The notes below the pieces were generated by a model that saw only the letters and a program-made list of their open reading frames with translations, made no database searches and was not told where the DNA came from. From a bacterium (Candidatus Blackallbacteria) CG13_big_fil_rev_8_21_14_2_50_49_14 (GTDB lineage: Bacteria; Cyanobacteriota; Sericytochromatia; UBA7694): a stretch of 61,088 bases of DNA. The translations under genes and the position numbers were made by a program. Positions 44,121 through 51,579 of this stretch are shown here, in pieces (the stretch's first letter is position 1; every line of letters starts with the position of its first letter). The DNA is taken from the NCBI GenBank assembly GCA_002783405.1, contig PFGG01000035.1, forward strand, positions 258,940-320,027. The letters run 5' to 3'.

Positions 44121-45113
44121 TCAGCCAAATATTTTTTTCAACTCAGGATGATAGAAGGTGAAATTGAACAAACCCTTGAGGACATGGACTTGTTCAGGAT
44201 TAAGTTCTGCAATATTACACAGTTCCAGACTGATTGTCAAAGTTCCCAGCCCCATGATCAACAGATTCAGATTTAATTTTTGCAAATTGGGCAAAGGCAG
44301 GTGGCGTGAGCGTGCCGGAATAATTTGCGGTGTGCTGATATCTCCGGTTAAATGGGGGGGAATCAAGGCCGGTGCTACTTGGTTAGCCATTTCAAGCAAT
44401 CTGGATTTGACCAGGCTGCTGCCAGCTTTTACCAGATATTTTTGCCCATTCATGCGGGTGACAATATGGTGTTCATTTAAGATAGACGGAACTGTTCCCA
44501 GGGTCAGGCCCGATTCGTCGATATCGACTTCTACGCTCATGCTGTCAATTGCCCGAAAAATAAACTTGCGGTTTTCAAGTATCCATTCGCCTTTGCGATC
44601 GGCATCTAGAGGGATATGAATTGGTTTGTCCTGTCCCAATCTAACGCGCAGAGCTTCTGGTTGACGCAAACCATCTTTGGATTCAATCACGCCAATTTTT
44701 ATTTTTTCATCATTGTAAAGGGGGCCTAAATTGAGCTCGATGGATTTTACCCATTCATCGGTACAGTGGTATTTTCGCGAACTGCCTTGATAGGGCAGGC
44801 CCAAGAGTCTTTTCATGGATTCATCACGTTGAGAGGATTCTTCAGAGGTCAGGGTTGTGAAATTATGCCCACAGAGACTGTACGCACTGAGATTTAAAGC
44901 GGTTAGGAGTGAGATGTCAAAGATACATTGCCCACCGATGGCAGGTCCCAATAACCCGACACGAATGAGCAGACGGTAGGGAGAGTTATTTAATGAAGGA
45001 CTGTTTCTGGCTGCAATGACAATTTTATCAGTTGCAGCCTGTAAAGCCCTGATACAGTCAGCCTGTATATCAGCCTGTCTGAAAACATCGTACAGACTCA
45101 AGTCATTCCTCAA
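44121..45113 (-). CDS. Uncharacterised 330-residue protein
   Basis: I do not recognise this family. No signal peptide. The N-terminal ~100 residues include IRVGLLGPAIGGQCIFDISLL, and HCTDEWVKSIELNLGPLYNDEKIKIGVIES-like strands suggest beta structure; the C-terminal third is helical with LGTLTISLELCNIAELNPEQV. No catalytic motif seen. Start codon is TTG (45113, or 45101 with GAGG six bases upstream). First gene of the run with the two PGxG proteins and the beta-propeller lipoprotein. Confidence 0.5.
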   Translation of the reverse strand: MRNDLSLYDVFRQADIQADCIRALQAATDKIVIAARNSPSLNNSPYRLLIRVGLLGPAIGGQCIFDISLLTALNLSAYSLCGHNFTTLTSEESSQRDESMKRLLGLPYQGSSRKYHCTDEWVKSIELNLGPLYNDEKIKIGVIESKDGLRQPEALRVRLGQDKPIHIPLDADRKGEWILENRKFIFRAIDSMSVEVDIDESGLTLGTVPSILNEHHIVTRMNGQKYLVKAGSSLVKSRLLEMANQVAPALIPPHLTGDISTPQIIPARSRHLPLPNLQKLNLNLLIMGLGTLTISLELCNIAELNPEQVHVLKGLFNFTFYHPELKKIFG

Positions 45114-45214
45114 TTGGCCCAGGATAATTATTAGTATACCATTCTGTCTGAGCGGCTTGATCTGGGCATGTTATAGTGAAGGTGAGATTTTTCCTGTTTT
45201 TGGGAGGGTGTGAA

Positions 45215-45541
45215 GTGCCTGTAAAAATACAGTTTGGGATATTGAGTTTATTTTTTGCGTTTGTTTTGATGGGAGCAACCTCTCCTGCGCAGAAAGTTCA
45301 GGTTGAGAAAAAAACACTTCAGTCTCCGGAAATTGGAAAACAGGTGTATCAGGGACAATGTCGTTTTTGTCATCAACCCAAACCTGTGAACAGTCTGCCT
45401 GACCTGAATGCCTGGGTGCGTTTGCTCTATACCAGTGGCTGTCCACGGATCAGTCTTTCTTTGAATGAGTTACAGCGCAAACAGATTCGCGCCTTTGTGG
45501 AGTTTGAACTGAAAAAAGTACCCCCTTCTCCTTTGAAATAA
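45215..45541 (+). CDS. Small exported c-type cytochrome
   Basis: 108 residues from a GTG at 45215 (GGGAGG seven bases upstream). Signal peptide IQFGILSLFFAFVLMGATSPA. One heme site, CRFCH, near residue 50, preceded by EIGKQVYQGQ as in class I cytochromes; no distal Met is obvious in the short C-terminal part (SGCPRISLSLNEL; the extra Cys may matter). Periplasmic electron carrier inferred. No oxidase genes are near. Confidence 0.75.
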   Translation: MPVKIQFGILSLFFAFVLMGATSPAQKVQVEKKTLQSPEIGKQVYQGQCRFCHQPKPVNSLPDLNAWVRLLYTSGCPRISLSLNELQRKQIRAFVEFELKKVPPSPLK

Positions 45542-45629
45542 TTCAGCGTTTTTTAAAGAGTATGGGTGAGTGTTTCCCTTTCAGGGAGCGCCTTGGGGCA
45601 ATGTGTGAAAAGAGAGCACTTACTTTAGT

Positions 45630-47360
45630 ATGTTGAAATTTTGGAAATTGTCTGGCGCAAAGATACTTTGGGCCAGTTTTTTAGTGTGTCTGGCCCTTTT
45701 CTTGATGATCGCAGGCTTTGAGTTCTTTTTAAAACATCAAATCCGTGCTGATTATCAGCGCAACTATCAGACTTCAGCGGAAAAAGCGAGTCAATTGCTT
45801 TCTGAGGATTTAGGCCCTTTGCTGCAGATTGCGAAGGTAGATGCCGCTTATTCAACACGTACCCTACAAAAAATTCGTGATTCTGTTTTCAGTGTTGAAG
45901 TGGGAAGTTCGGCCTATCTCATTTTATTGGATAAAGCAGGTGTGTTTTTGCATCACCCGAATCGTGACTGGGGTTTGGCCTCTGTGCATGCTTCCCGTTA
46001 CTTTCCTGCTGAAGCAACACGGGCGATAGAGGAGACCTTAAAGAATTCGCAACGAAAATTTGTGCGTTATACGGATCGCGGACAGGTCTTTTGGCTATTT
46101 TTGGAACCGCTCTCAGAAAAACCATTTTTTATGGGTTTGGTTTGCAGTGAGTCTGAATTGACAGAACTGCCTGATGCGCAAAGGTTTGCTTTGTTACGTT
46201 TTTTAAGTGGCAGTTTTGCCTTGATCTTGGGAATTTCTCTCTTGCTGGAGCTCTGGCGTTTTTCACGGGTTGAGATCAAGCGTTTGTCTTGGCTTTTTTC
46301 CTTGGCTTTGTTGGCGAATTTAGGCTATGCCTGGTATTTGCAGATTCATGTGAACCCTTCTCCTGTTGAATCCCAAAGCTTAGGCTCACCCACAGATTTG
46401 ACCCGTTACCGTGCTTTGCTTCAAATTCATGGAACAGGCAGTTACTTACCGGATCCGATTTTGGTTCCGACGGGTTTGCGAATTCGTTCTTTGAGTTTTG
46501 AAAAGCCAGATATTGTCAGAATTTCAGGTTATTATTGGCAGAAATTTCCCCGTTGGCGCAGGGGGATGATTTCACCTGAATCCAAGGGGATTTTCTTTCC
46601 TGAAGCACGAGAAGTTCGTTTCCGTGACGCTTTTTCGCGACTGGCTTCGGGCTATGAATTGTCGGGGCAGTATTTTGAGCTGGTTTTGCAGCAAGGCATG
46701 AATCATTCTCATTACCCTTTGAACCGTGAAACCGTCAATCTGCATTTTTCTGTGCCAGAGCAAGCTGAAAATATTGCGCTCATTCCCGATCTTGATGCCT
46801 ATCCCAAAGCCACAAAACCAGGCTTAGATACTGCGCTGCGGATTGATGGCTGGGATATTTATGCCAGTGCTTTTCACTATCTTTTAACCGATCGACATCC
46901 CTTGTCTGAACTGCATGAAAAGTCCGAGGGACAGGTCCCTGAACTGAATCTGAAAATCTATGTAAGACGCAGTTTTTGGGGGGTTGTGATTCTCAATCTG
47001 ATCTATGTCGGTATGGTCTTGCTGCTGCTTTTTTGGGTGCTGATCCGAACCACCTCAGCCTATTATGAACTGTACCGCCCTTTGGATATCTTTGGGCCAG
47101 CGATGGGATTGCTTTTCCCTCTGCTTTTTGCACAATCAAATTTGCATTTGGGCGTGATTGGGGTGGAGCGGCTTTTTTATCTTGATTATTTTTATTTTAT
47201 GGTCTATTTGGCCATTGTTTTGGTCTCCGCCCATTTTCTCTTTTGGGCCCCTCAAAAGGCGACTGTTTTGAACCGAGAGGATGGGATTTTAGTCAAATCC
47301 ATGTATTGGCCTTTGATTTTAGGCTGTCTTGAATTGGTGACCCTGACCCTGTTTTGGTAA
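45630..47360 (+). CDS. Membrane protein with extracytoplasmic Cache-like sensor region
   Basis: 576 residues. TM helix at ~15-35, then a periplasmic ~160-residue segment with VGSSAYLILLDKAGVFLHHPNRDWGLAS, characteristic of Cache sensor domains, then a TM helix (~185-210) and another at ~220-235. A second soluble region (~240-430) has no known match, and three TM helices close the protein (VVILNLIYVGMVLLLLFWVL etc.). There is no kinase, cyclase or methyl-accepting output domain. Confidence 0.65.
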   Translation: MLKFWKLSGAKILWASFLVCLALFLMIAGFEFFLKHQIRADYQRNYQTSAEKASQLLSEDLGPLLQIAKVDAAYSTRTLQKIRDSVFSVEVGSSAYLILLDKAGVFLHHPNRDWGLASVHASRYFPAEATRAIEETLKNSQRKFVRYTDRGQVFWLFLEPLSEKPFFMGLVCSESELTELPDAQRFALLRFLSGSFALILGISLLLELWRFSRVEIKRLSWLFSLALLANLGYAWYLQIHVNPSPVESQSLGSPTDLTRYRALLQIHGTGSYLPDPILVPTGLRIRSLSFEKPDIVRISGYYWQKFPRWRRGMISPESKGIFFPEAREVRFRDAFSRLASGYELSGQYFELVLQQGMNHSHYPLNRETVNLHFSVPEQAENIALIPDLDAYPKATKPGLDTALRIDGWDIYASAFHYLLTDRHPLSELHEKSEGQVPELNLKIYVRRSFWGVVILNLIYVGMVLLLLFWVLIRTTSAYYELYRPLDIFGPAMGLLFPLLFAQSNLHLGVIGVERLFYLDYFYFMVYLAIVLVSAHFLFWAPQKATVLNREDGILVKSMYWPLILGCLELVTLTLFW

Positions 47361-47507
47361 ATATAAAATAGGGTAAATATAAGGTTAAATTTTGTTAAAA
47401 ATATAGATTTATGCCTTGAGATCAAACAAGATCAAACCCCGCTATCCCTAAATAAAATATAAGTGTAGGTCATTTTCAAGTTAATTTTTGTAGGGAGTAG
47501 TTGAGCC

Positions 47508-48476
47508 ATGTCAAAACCATACGCCCGCTTCGTGCTGGTTTCTCTCTTTTCGGTTTCTCTTTTCAGTATGATGGGCTGTGGGCGTCGTCTGCCCAATCAA
47601 GACAAGCCCCCCGCTGCTGAAGAACCAGGAACGCCCCCCGCAGATCCTGGCACACCTCCAGCGCCGCCAGCCGATCCTGGCTTGCCTCCCGCACCTCCTG
47701 CCGATCCTGGTTTGCCTCCTGCGCCGCCAGCGGATCCTGGTTTGCCTCCCGCACCTCCTGCCGATCCCGGAACGCCCCCTGCGCCTCCGACCGATCCGGG
47801 AGCACCTCCTGTACCCCCGACTGATCCCGGTGCTCCTCCTGCACCGCCTGCGCCAGGCAACCCCGCTGTAGATGCCTTTATGGCTGAAATGGCCAAAGCA
47901 GGTTTTAGCGATGCCGCTTTGGTAAGTGCTGAACTGCAAAAAACTGTGAATCTGAAGATTACGGGCTGGAGCAAAGGCAAACATGAATCACCTGACCAAA
48001 ACGTAGAAGCCATGTTTGAAGCCACGAAAACTTTGTTTGCGGCTCCTCCTGCCAATCCCCAGGAGTATTTTGAGCGCAGCATGGCCTTTTCACAACAAGC
48101 CGGTAATTTTACCTTTTTCGTTGATTTAAAGGTTTCAGCTGAACGCAAGGATCTTTATGTAATGAAGTTTGATCCCGCCAGCAAGCAAATCTTGGGGATC
48201 AATGAAAAGGATTTGGAATATACGCCTCCTCAACTCAGTGCCATGAGTGCACGCAGTGCCACCTTGCGTCGCCTGAATGCCGCTGTTGAAGGCAAAGTGT
48301 TCTTCTACGGTGAAGAGCAGGGTAAGTTTCTGGACCCCCAGCGGTTTATCCCGATCCCTGCTGAGGTATTGAATCCTCAGTTGCAGGCCGCCCGTGCCCG
48401 TGTTGCTGCCCAGTCAGCTATGAACACCTACCGTGTGGCCCCCAGAACCACGGCTTATCCAGTGATTCGCCGCTAA
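47508..48476 (+). CDS. Pro-rich repeat lipoprotein
   Basis: 322 residues. Signal peptide with lipobox MMGC (Cys24). Residues ~42-118 are a Pro/Ala/Asp/Gly repeat (ADPGLPPAPP, ten residues), likely an extended wall- or periplasm-spanning stalk. The C-terminal ~200 residues form a folded domain (AVDAFMAEMAKAGFSDAALVSAELQKTV...) I cannot name. AGGGAG lies before the ATG and a strong terminator follows. Outer-membrane anchored is likely. Confidence 0.7.
   Translation: MSKPYARFVLVSLFSVSLFSMMGCGRRLPNQDKPPAAEEPGTPPADPGTPPAPPADPGLPPAPPADPGLPPAPPADPGLPPAPPADPGTPPAPPTDPGAPPVPPTDPGAPPAPPAPGNPAVDAFMAEMAKAGFSDAALVSAELQKTVNLKITGWSKGKHESPDQNVEAMFEATKTLFAAPPANPQEYFERSMAFSQQAGNFTFFVDLKVSAERKDLYVMKFDPASKQILGINEKDLEYTPPQLSAMSARSATLRRLNAAVEGKVFFYGEEQGKFLDPQRFIPIPAEVLNPQLQAARARVAAQSAMNTYRVAPRTTAYPVIRR
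47640..47850 (+). repeat. 30-bp in-frame tandem repeats
   Basis: Imperfect tandem copies of a 30-bp unit encoding ADPGLPPAPP and variants, wholly inside the lipoprotein gene. Confidence 0.85.
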
Positions 48477-48510
48477 GTTATAAGTTTTTACTCTCTATTC
48501 CTACACTTTC

Positions 48511-48534
48511 CCCGGGCGCAATGCCCGGGTTTTC
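48511..48534 (+). terminator. Terminator after Pro-rich lipoprotein gene
   Basis: CCCGGGC / GCCCGGG stem with GCAAT loop, followed by TTTTC. Confidence 0.85.
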
Positions 48535-48542
48535 TTTTGCCT

Positions 48543-49016
48543 TTAAAAGAGTTGACGAAAATTCTGGTGCAGATTTTCTGCCTGGATTTTTTGTTGCAGG
48601 TTTTTCAGTTCTGAACTGAGATCGGGATTGAGCTTTAAGGCTTCTGCAATGGCTGCCGTTGCTTTCTCAATTTGCCCGTTTTTGAAATAGGCTTCCGCCA
48701 GAATTTTAAAGTCCAACCCCTTGAGATTGGGACGTTGCCCGTTGGTTTTGAGCATTTCTTCCATGACTTGAATCAGCTCGGGCCAACGTTCTTTTTTGAG
48801 CAGGGGCCGTGCTTTTTTGCGGTAACAGCGACACAGTTGGGCGTAGACGTGGTTATCGCCTGCCGGAGCCTCTTGCAAGGCCTGTTGATAAATCTTAAAA
48901 GCGGTTTCAATCTCTTTGGCTTCAAAAAAGCGATCCGCATCAAAAATCAGGCTTTGATAACGGCTGCGTTTTTGTGGGGCCGGGCTGCCGGGACGGCCGA
49001 GAGGTTTTCTTTGCAT
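48543..49016 (-). CDS. Small TPR-like protein
   Basis: 157 residues. Basic N-terminus (MQRKPLGRPGSPAPQKRSRY) then helical pairs resembling TPR units: FDADRFFEAKEIETAFKIYQQALQEAP and AEAYFKNGQIEKATAAIAEALKLNP. No signal peptide. Function unknown; a cytoplasmic adaptor is inferred. Confidence 0.65.
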   Translation of the reverse strand: MQRKPLGRPGSPAPQKRSRYQSLIFDADRFFEAKEIETAFKIYQQALQEAPAGDNHVYAQLCRCYRKKARPLLKKERWPELIQVMEEMLKTNGQRPNLKGLDFKILAEAYFKNGQIEKATAAIAEALKLNPDLSSELKNLQQKIQAENLHQNFRQLF

Positions 49017-49163
49017 GCTTTGCTCCTGAGCAAGGGGATGGCTGAAATTGTACCTTATTTTTGAAATTCAAAAAATCAATTCAAAATTTTTGGAACAAAT
49101 AAAGAGTGATTTGCGTCCTCTAGAAAATATCATCCCAAATTTATGTAAAGGAGTACAGATACC

Positions 49164-49241
49164 ATGAAAATTCGCATTCATACCCAGTATGCCACTGCAT
49201 CTTTGATGGCAGTGAGTGTATCTGTGCCCCCGTTTTACTGA
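49164..49241 (+). CDS. 25-codon leader-peptide-like small ORF
   Basis: ATG at 49164 preceded by AAAGGAG (spacing ~10) and ending in TGA at 49239-49241. The peptide begins MKIRIHTQYATASLMAV and ends VPPFY. The Pro-Pro pair just before the stop is a poor peptide-bond context that can pause ribosomes. Two strong hairpins follow, then an ABC exporter. A regulatory leader (ribosome-stalling attenuator) is the favoured reading; a short secreted peptide is the alternative. Inference from layout only. Confidence 0.5.
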   Translation: MKIRIHTQYATASLMAVSVSVPPFY

Positions 49242-49251
49242 GTTTTGTCTG

Positions 49252-49302
49252 AACCCTGTGGGTATAGACAACTCCAGAAGTCTATACCAGTCAGGGTTTT
49301 CT
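49252..49302 (+). terminator. Leader hairpin 1 (terminator-like)
   Basis: Two nested stems: AACCCTG (49252-49258) with CAGGGTT (49292-49298), and GGTATAGAC (49261-49269) with GTCTATACC (49280-49288). A T-run follows. It starts ten bases after the small ORF stop. Confidence 0.7.
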
Positions 49303-49320
49303 CCTTCAATAGCAGCTTAA

Positions 49321-49358
49321 CCCCTCGCCGGTATAACTCCGGGAGGGGATTTCGTTTT
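49321..49358 (+). terminator. Leader hairpin 2 (terminator-like)
   Basis: CCCCTC / GAGGGG with inner CCGG / CCGG and a 7-base loop, followed by ATTTCGTTTT. The exporter's AGGAGG at 49370-49375 comes after it. Confidence 0.65.
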
Positions 49359-49383
49359 GGAATTATTTTAGGAGGTAAGCACA

Positions 49384-50196
49384 ATGTTTGCGATTGAATG
49401 TCATGAGGTCTGCAAGACCTTTCAAGATGGCAATTGGTGGTCTAAGCAGCGTAAGCAATTCAAAGCAGTAGATCACGTCAGTTTTCAGGTGCCCAAGGGA
49501 GAGGTCTTTGGCCTCTTGGGTACCAATGGATCAGGCAAATCGACTTTGATTCGCATGCTCTCTACGCTTTTACTGCCAGACAGTGGTTCTGTGCGGATTA
49601 TGGGCTTGGATATTGAAGCTTCGGCCATGGAAGTGAGACGCCTGATTAACCGGGTGGCTGTGGATGCAGCTTTTTTCAAAAAGCTTTCAGCCTGGGAAAA
49701 TCTTTCCTATTCTGCCCGTCTGTATGGGATTCATCCTGGCCAGAACCGTGAGCGGATTGTGGGGATTTTGACCCGTTTGGGTCTGAAAGAAGCCAAGCTG
49801 CACGATTCGATTGAGGATATGTCGCGCGGGATGCAGCAAAAGGTGGCGATTGCGCGGGCTTTGATTGCGGTTCCGCCCGTTTTGCTCTTGGACGAACCCA
49901 CCACGGGTTTGGATCCTGTTTCAAAACGTGAGGTGCGGAATTTTATCCGTGAGGTCCGTCAGGATCACGCCACTTCGATTTTGCTGACCACCCATGATAT
50001 GCAGGAGGCCGAAGAACTCTGTGATCGGATTGCGATTATGAGTGAAGGCCGACTGGTAAAAGTGGGAAGCATGGAGGTTTTGCGTGCTGCTGCGGCAAAA
50101 ACCCATGAAGAAAAACAAACACTCGGATTGGAAGAAATCTTTTTTCGTCTGACCGGGAAATCTATACACGAGGAAGGAATGACTTATGTTTCATAG
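49384..50196 (+). CDS. ABC transporter ATP-binding protein (drug/sodium-exporter type)
   Basis: 270 residues: Walker A LLGTNGSGKST, Q-loop region, signature loop DMSRGMQQKVAIARAL (RGMQQ in place of LSGGQ, as in NatA/DrrA-type proteins), Walker B VLLLDEPTTGLDP and the switch His in LLTTHDMQ. Powers the adjacent ABC-2 permease. AGGAGG eight bases before the ATG. The permease gene overlaps its end by 11 bases. Confidence 0.93.
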   Translation: MFAIECHEVCKTFQDGNWWSKQRKQFKAVDHVSFQVPKGEVFGLLGTNGSGKSTLIRMLSTLLLPDSGSVRIMGLDIEASAMEVRRLINRVAVDAAFFKKLSAWENLSYSARLYGIHPGQNRERIVGILTRLGLKEAKLHDSIEDMSRGMQQKVAIARALIAVPPVLLLDEPTTGLDPVSKREVRNFIREVRQDHATSILLTTHDMQEAEELCDRIAIMSEGRLVKVGSMEVLRAAAAKTHEEKQTLGLEEIFFRLTGKSIHEEGMTYVS

Positions 50197-51025
50197 TCGT
50201 CGTTTAAAAATTGGAGGCATGCGCGAACTCTATGCGGTGGTTGCCTTTGTGGAGCGACAGTTTAATCTCTGTAAGCGCTACTGGACCTGGGAACTGGTCT
50301 TTTTGTTCTATACGGTGATTAATACGCTGACGATTGCGTTTATCGCCGTGGGGATGCAGAAACAAGGCCATGCGATTCAACCGGATTATGTATTTTATCT
50401 GGTGATCGGGGCCCTGATGTGGGGGTTTCTGGGAATTATTTTCCATGAGATCTCGAACTCTATCAGTTGGGAGCGTTGGGAAGGCACGATTGAACAGACC
50501 TTTATGGCCCCTGTGCAACGTCTGACCCATTTGGGCGGTGTCTGTTCCTTTGCGGTACTGTATGGCCTTTTGAGAACAGGACTGGTTTTGGTGGCTATGA
50601 CCTTTTTCTTTGGCATGGGCTTGCCCAAGGCCAATTATGCGGGTGCGCTTCTGGTTTTGGGGGCTGCCAGCCTGTCTTTTATTGGTTTGGGCTTAATGGC
50701 GGCGATTTTGCCCTTGCTCTCACCTGAAAAAGGCTCACAGGCTACGCATATCATGGAAGGGGTTTTGCTGCTGGTTTCAGGGATTTACTATCCTGTTGAG
50801 GCTTTGCCCGAGTGGCTGCAAAGCTTTGCGATTTTCTCACCGGCGACTTATGCGCTGGAGGGGGTACGCAAGGCCCTGCTTCAGGGAGCGGGAGTAGCAG
50901 AACTTTGGCCCTTGGCCGCTAAACTGCTCTTGATGTCGCTGCTCTTTGTTCCGCTGGGCTTGGGGATCTTTCATACAGCAGAAACCTATGCCAAACGCGC
51001 GGGACTATTGAAGCGCAATGGTTAA
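50186..51025 (+). CDS. ABC-2 type permease
   Basis: 279 residues with six hydrophobic segments in the ABC-2 arrangement; the conserved MEGVLLLVSGIYYPVEALPEWLQSF precedes the last helices. Forms the exporter with the upstream ATPase. Exported compound unknown. AGGAAGGA seven bases before the ATG. Ends overlapping the convergent 185-residue gene by four bases. Confidence 0.9.
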   Translation: MFHSRRLKIGGMRELYAVVAFVERQFNLCKRYWTWELVFLFYTVINTLTIAFIAVGMQKQGHAIQPDYVFYLVIGALMWGFLGIIFHEISNSISWERWEGTIEQTFMAPVQRLTHLGGVCSFAVLYGLLRTGLVLVAMTFFFGMGLPKANYAGALLVLGAASLSFIGLGLMAAILPLLSPEKGSQATHIMEGVLLLVSGIYYPVEALPEWLQSFAIFSPATYALEGVRKALLQGAGVAELWPLAAKLLLMSLLFVPLGLGIFHTAETYAKRAGLLKRNG

Positions 51026-51579
51026 TCCGGGCTTTCCAGCTGAGCCAGCCTTTGCTCTGCTCTTCGAATCGCCTCCTGGCGTTGTAGGTATTGGGTTCTG
51101 GCCTGATACAGATGGGCTCTGTGTGGGCTGGAAAGATAGTTGAGAATACGGGCTGATTCTTCAGGGCTTTCGCCCTCAAGAATCAGCCCTTTCTGCGCAC
51201 AGAGCCAGCGCAGGCATTCTTCAGCGCGTTGGGGATTCAGCAGGATCTGACGTACAGGAAAGAAAGAGGCAAGGCTTTCAGCGAGCTGGATGAATTCCTG
51301 GTTTTCGTGGAGCGGGGGCTTGGGGCCGGTCTGAAAACAGGGGGCTTTAAGCAGCCAGAGCAAGGGGCCGATCCAATCAAGCAGGTTCCCTGTACAGGAT
51401 GGAAGCTGTTTTTGGAGCTGTTTGCGCGCTTTGGCCTGGGGGACGATGCCTTGTTTCGTGAGCTGGGCCGCTAAATGGTTTTGCCAGTCTGAATCGCTCA
51501 TGGCTTGGGGTCTGAATAGCGCTGCTGGGCAAGCTTGAAGATGCTTAAGCAAGGCCTTGAGGGCTGCCATTTCAGGCAT
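51022..51579 (-). CDS. Uncharacterised protein of the metallopeptidase/VWA operon
   Basis: 185 residues, helical, Gln/Leu/Ala-rich, no signal peptide and no recognised domain. The end is strongly charged and helical (ARTQYLQRQEAIRRAEQRLAQLES). It overlaps the VWA gene by eight bases (ATG at 51579; ATG at 51570 is the non-overlapping alternative), so its product is probably a partner. Confidence 0.5.
   Translation of the reverse strand: MPEMAALKALLKHLQACPAALFRPQAMSDSDWQNHLAAQLTKQGIVPQAKARKQLQKQLPSCTGNLLDWIGPLLWLLKAPCFQTGPKPPLHENQEFIQLAESLASFFPVRQILLNPQRAEECLRWLCAQKGLILEGESPEESARILNYLSSPHRAHLYQARTQYLQRQEAIRRAEQRLAQLESPD

Noticed and set aside
47640-47850. Regular 30-bp repeats suggestive of a CRISPR array
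   Set aside because: Repeats are directly abutting, in frame and without spacers, and no cas genes are near.
47597-48148. Gly-rich open frame antisense to the Pro-rich lipoprotein, resembling PGRS-type proteins
   Set aside because: It is the complement of the Pro-codon repeats; the sense frame has a signal peptide, lipobox, ribosome binding site and terminator.
49068-49271. 67-codon minus-strand frame over the leader region
   Set aside because: No family and no ribosome binding site; the plus-strand signals (AAAGGAG, small ORF, hairpins) explain the conservation-like structure better.
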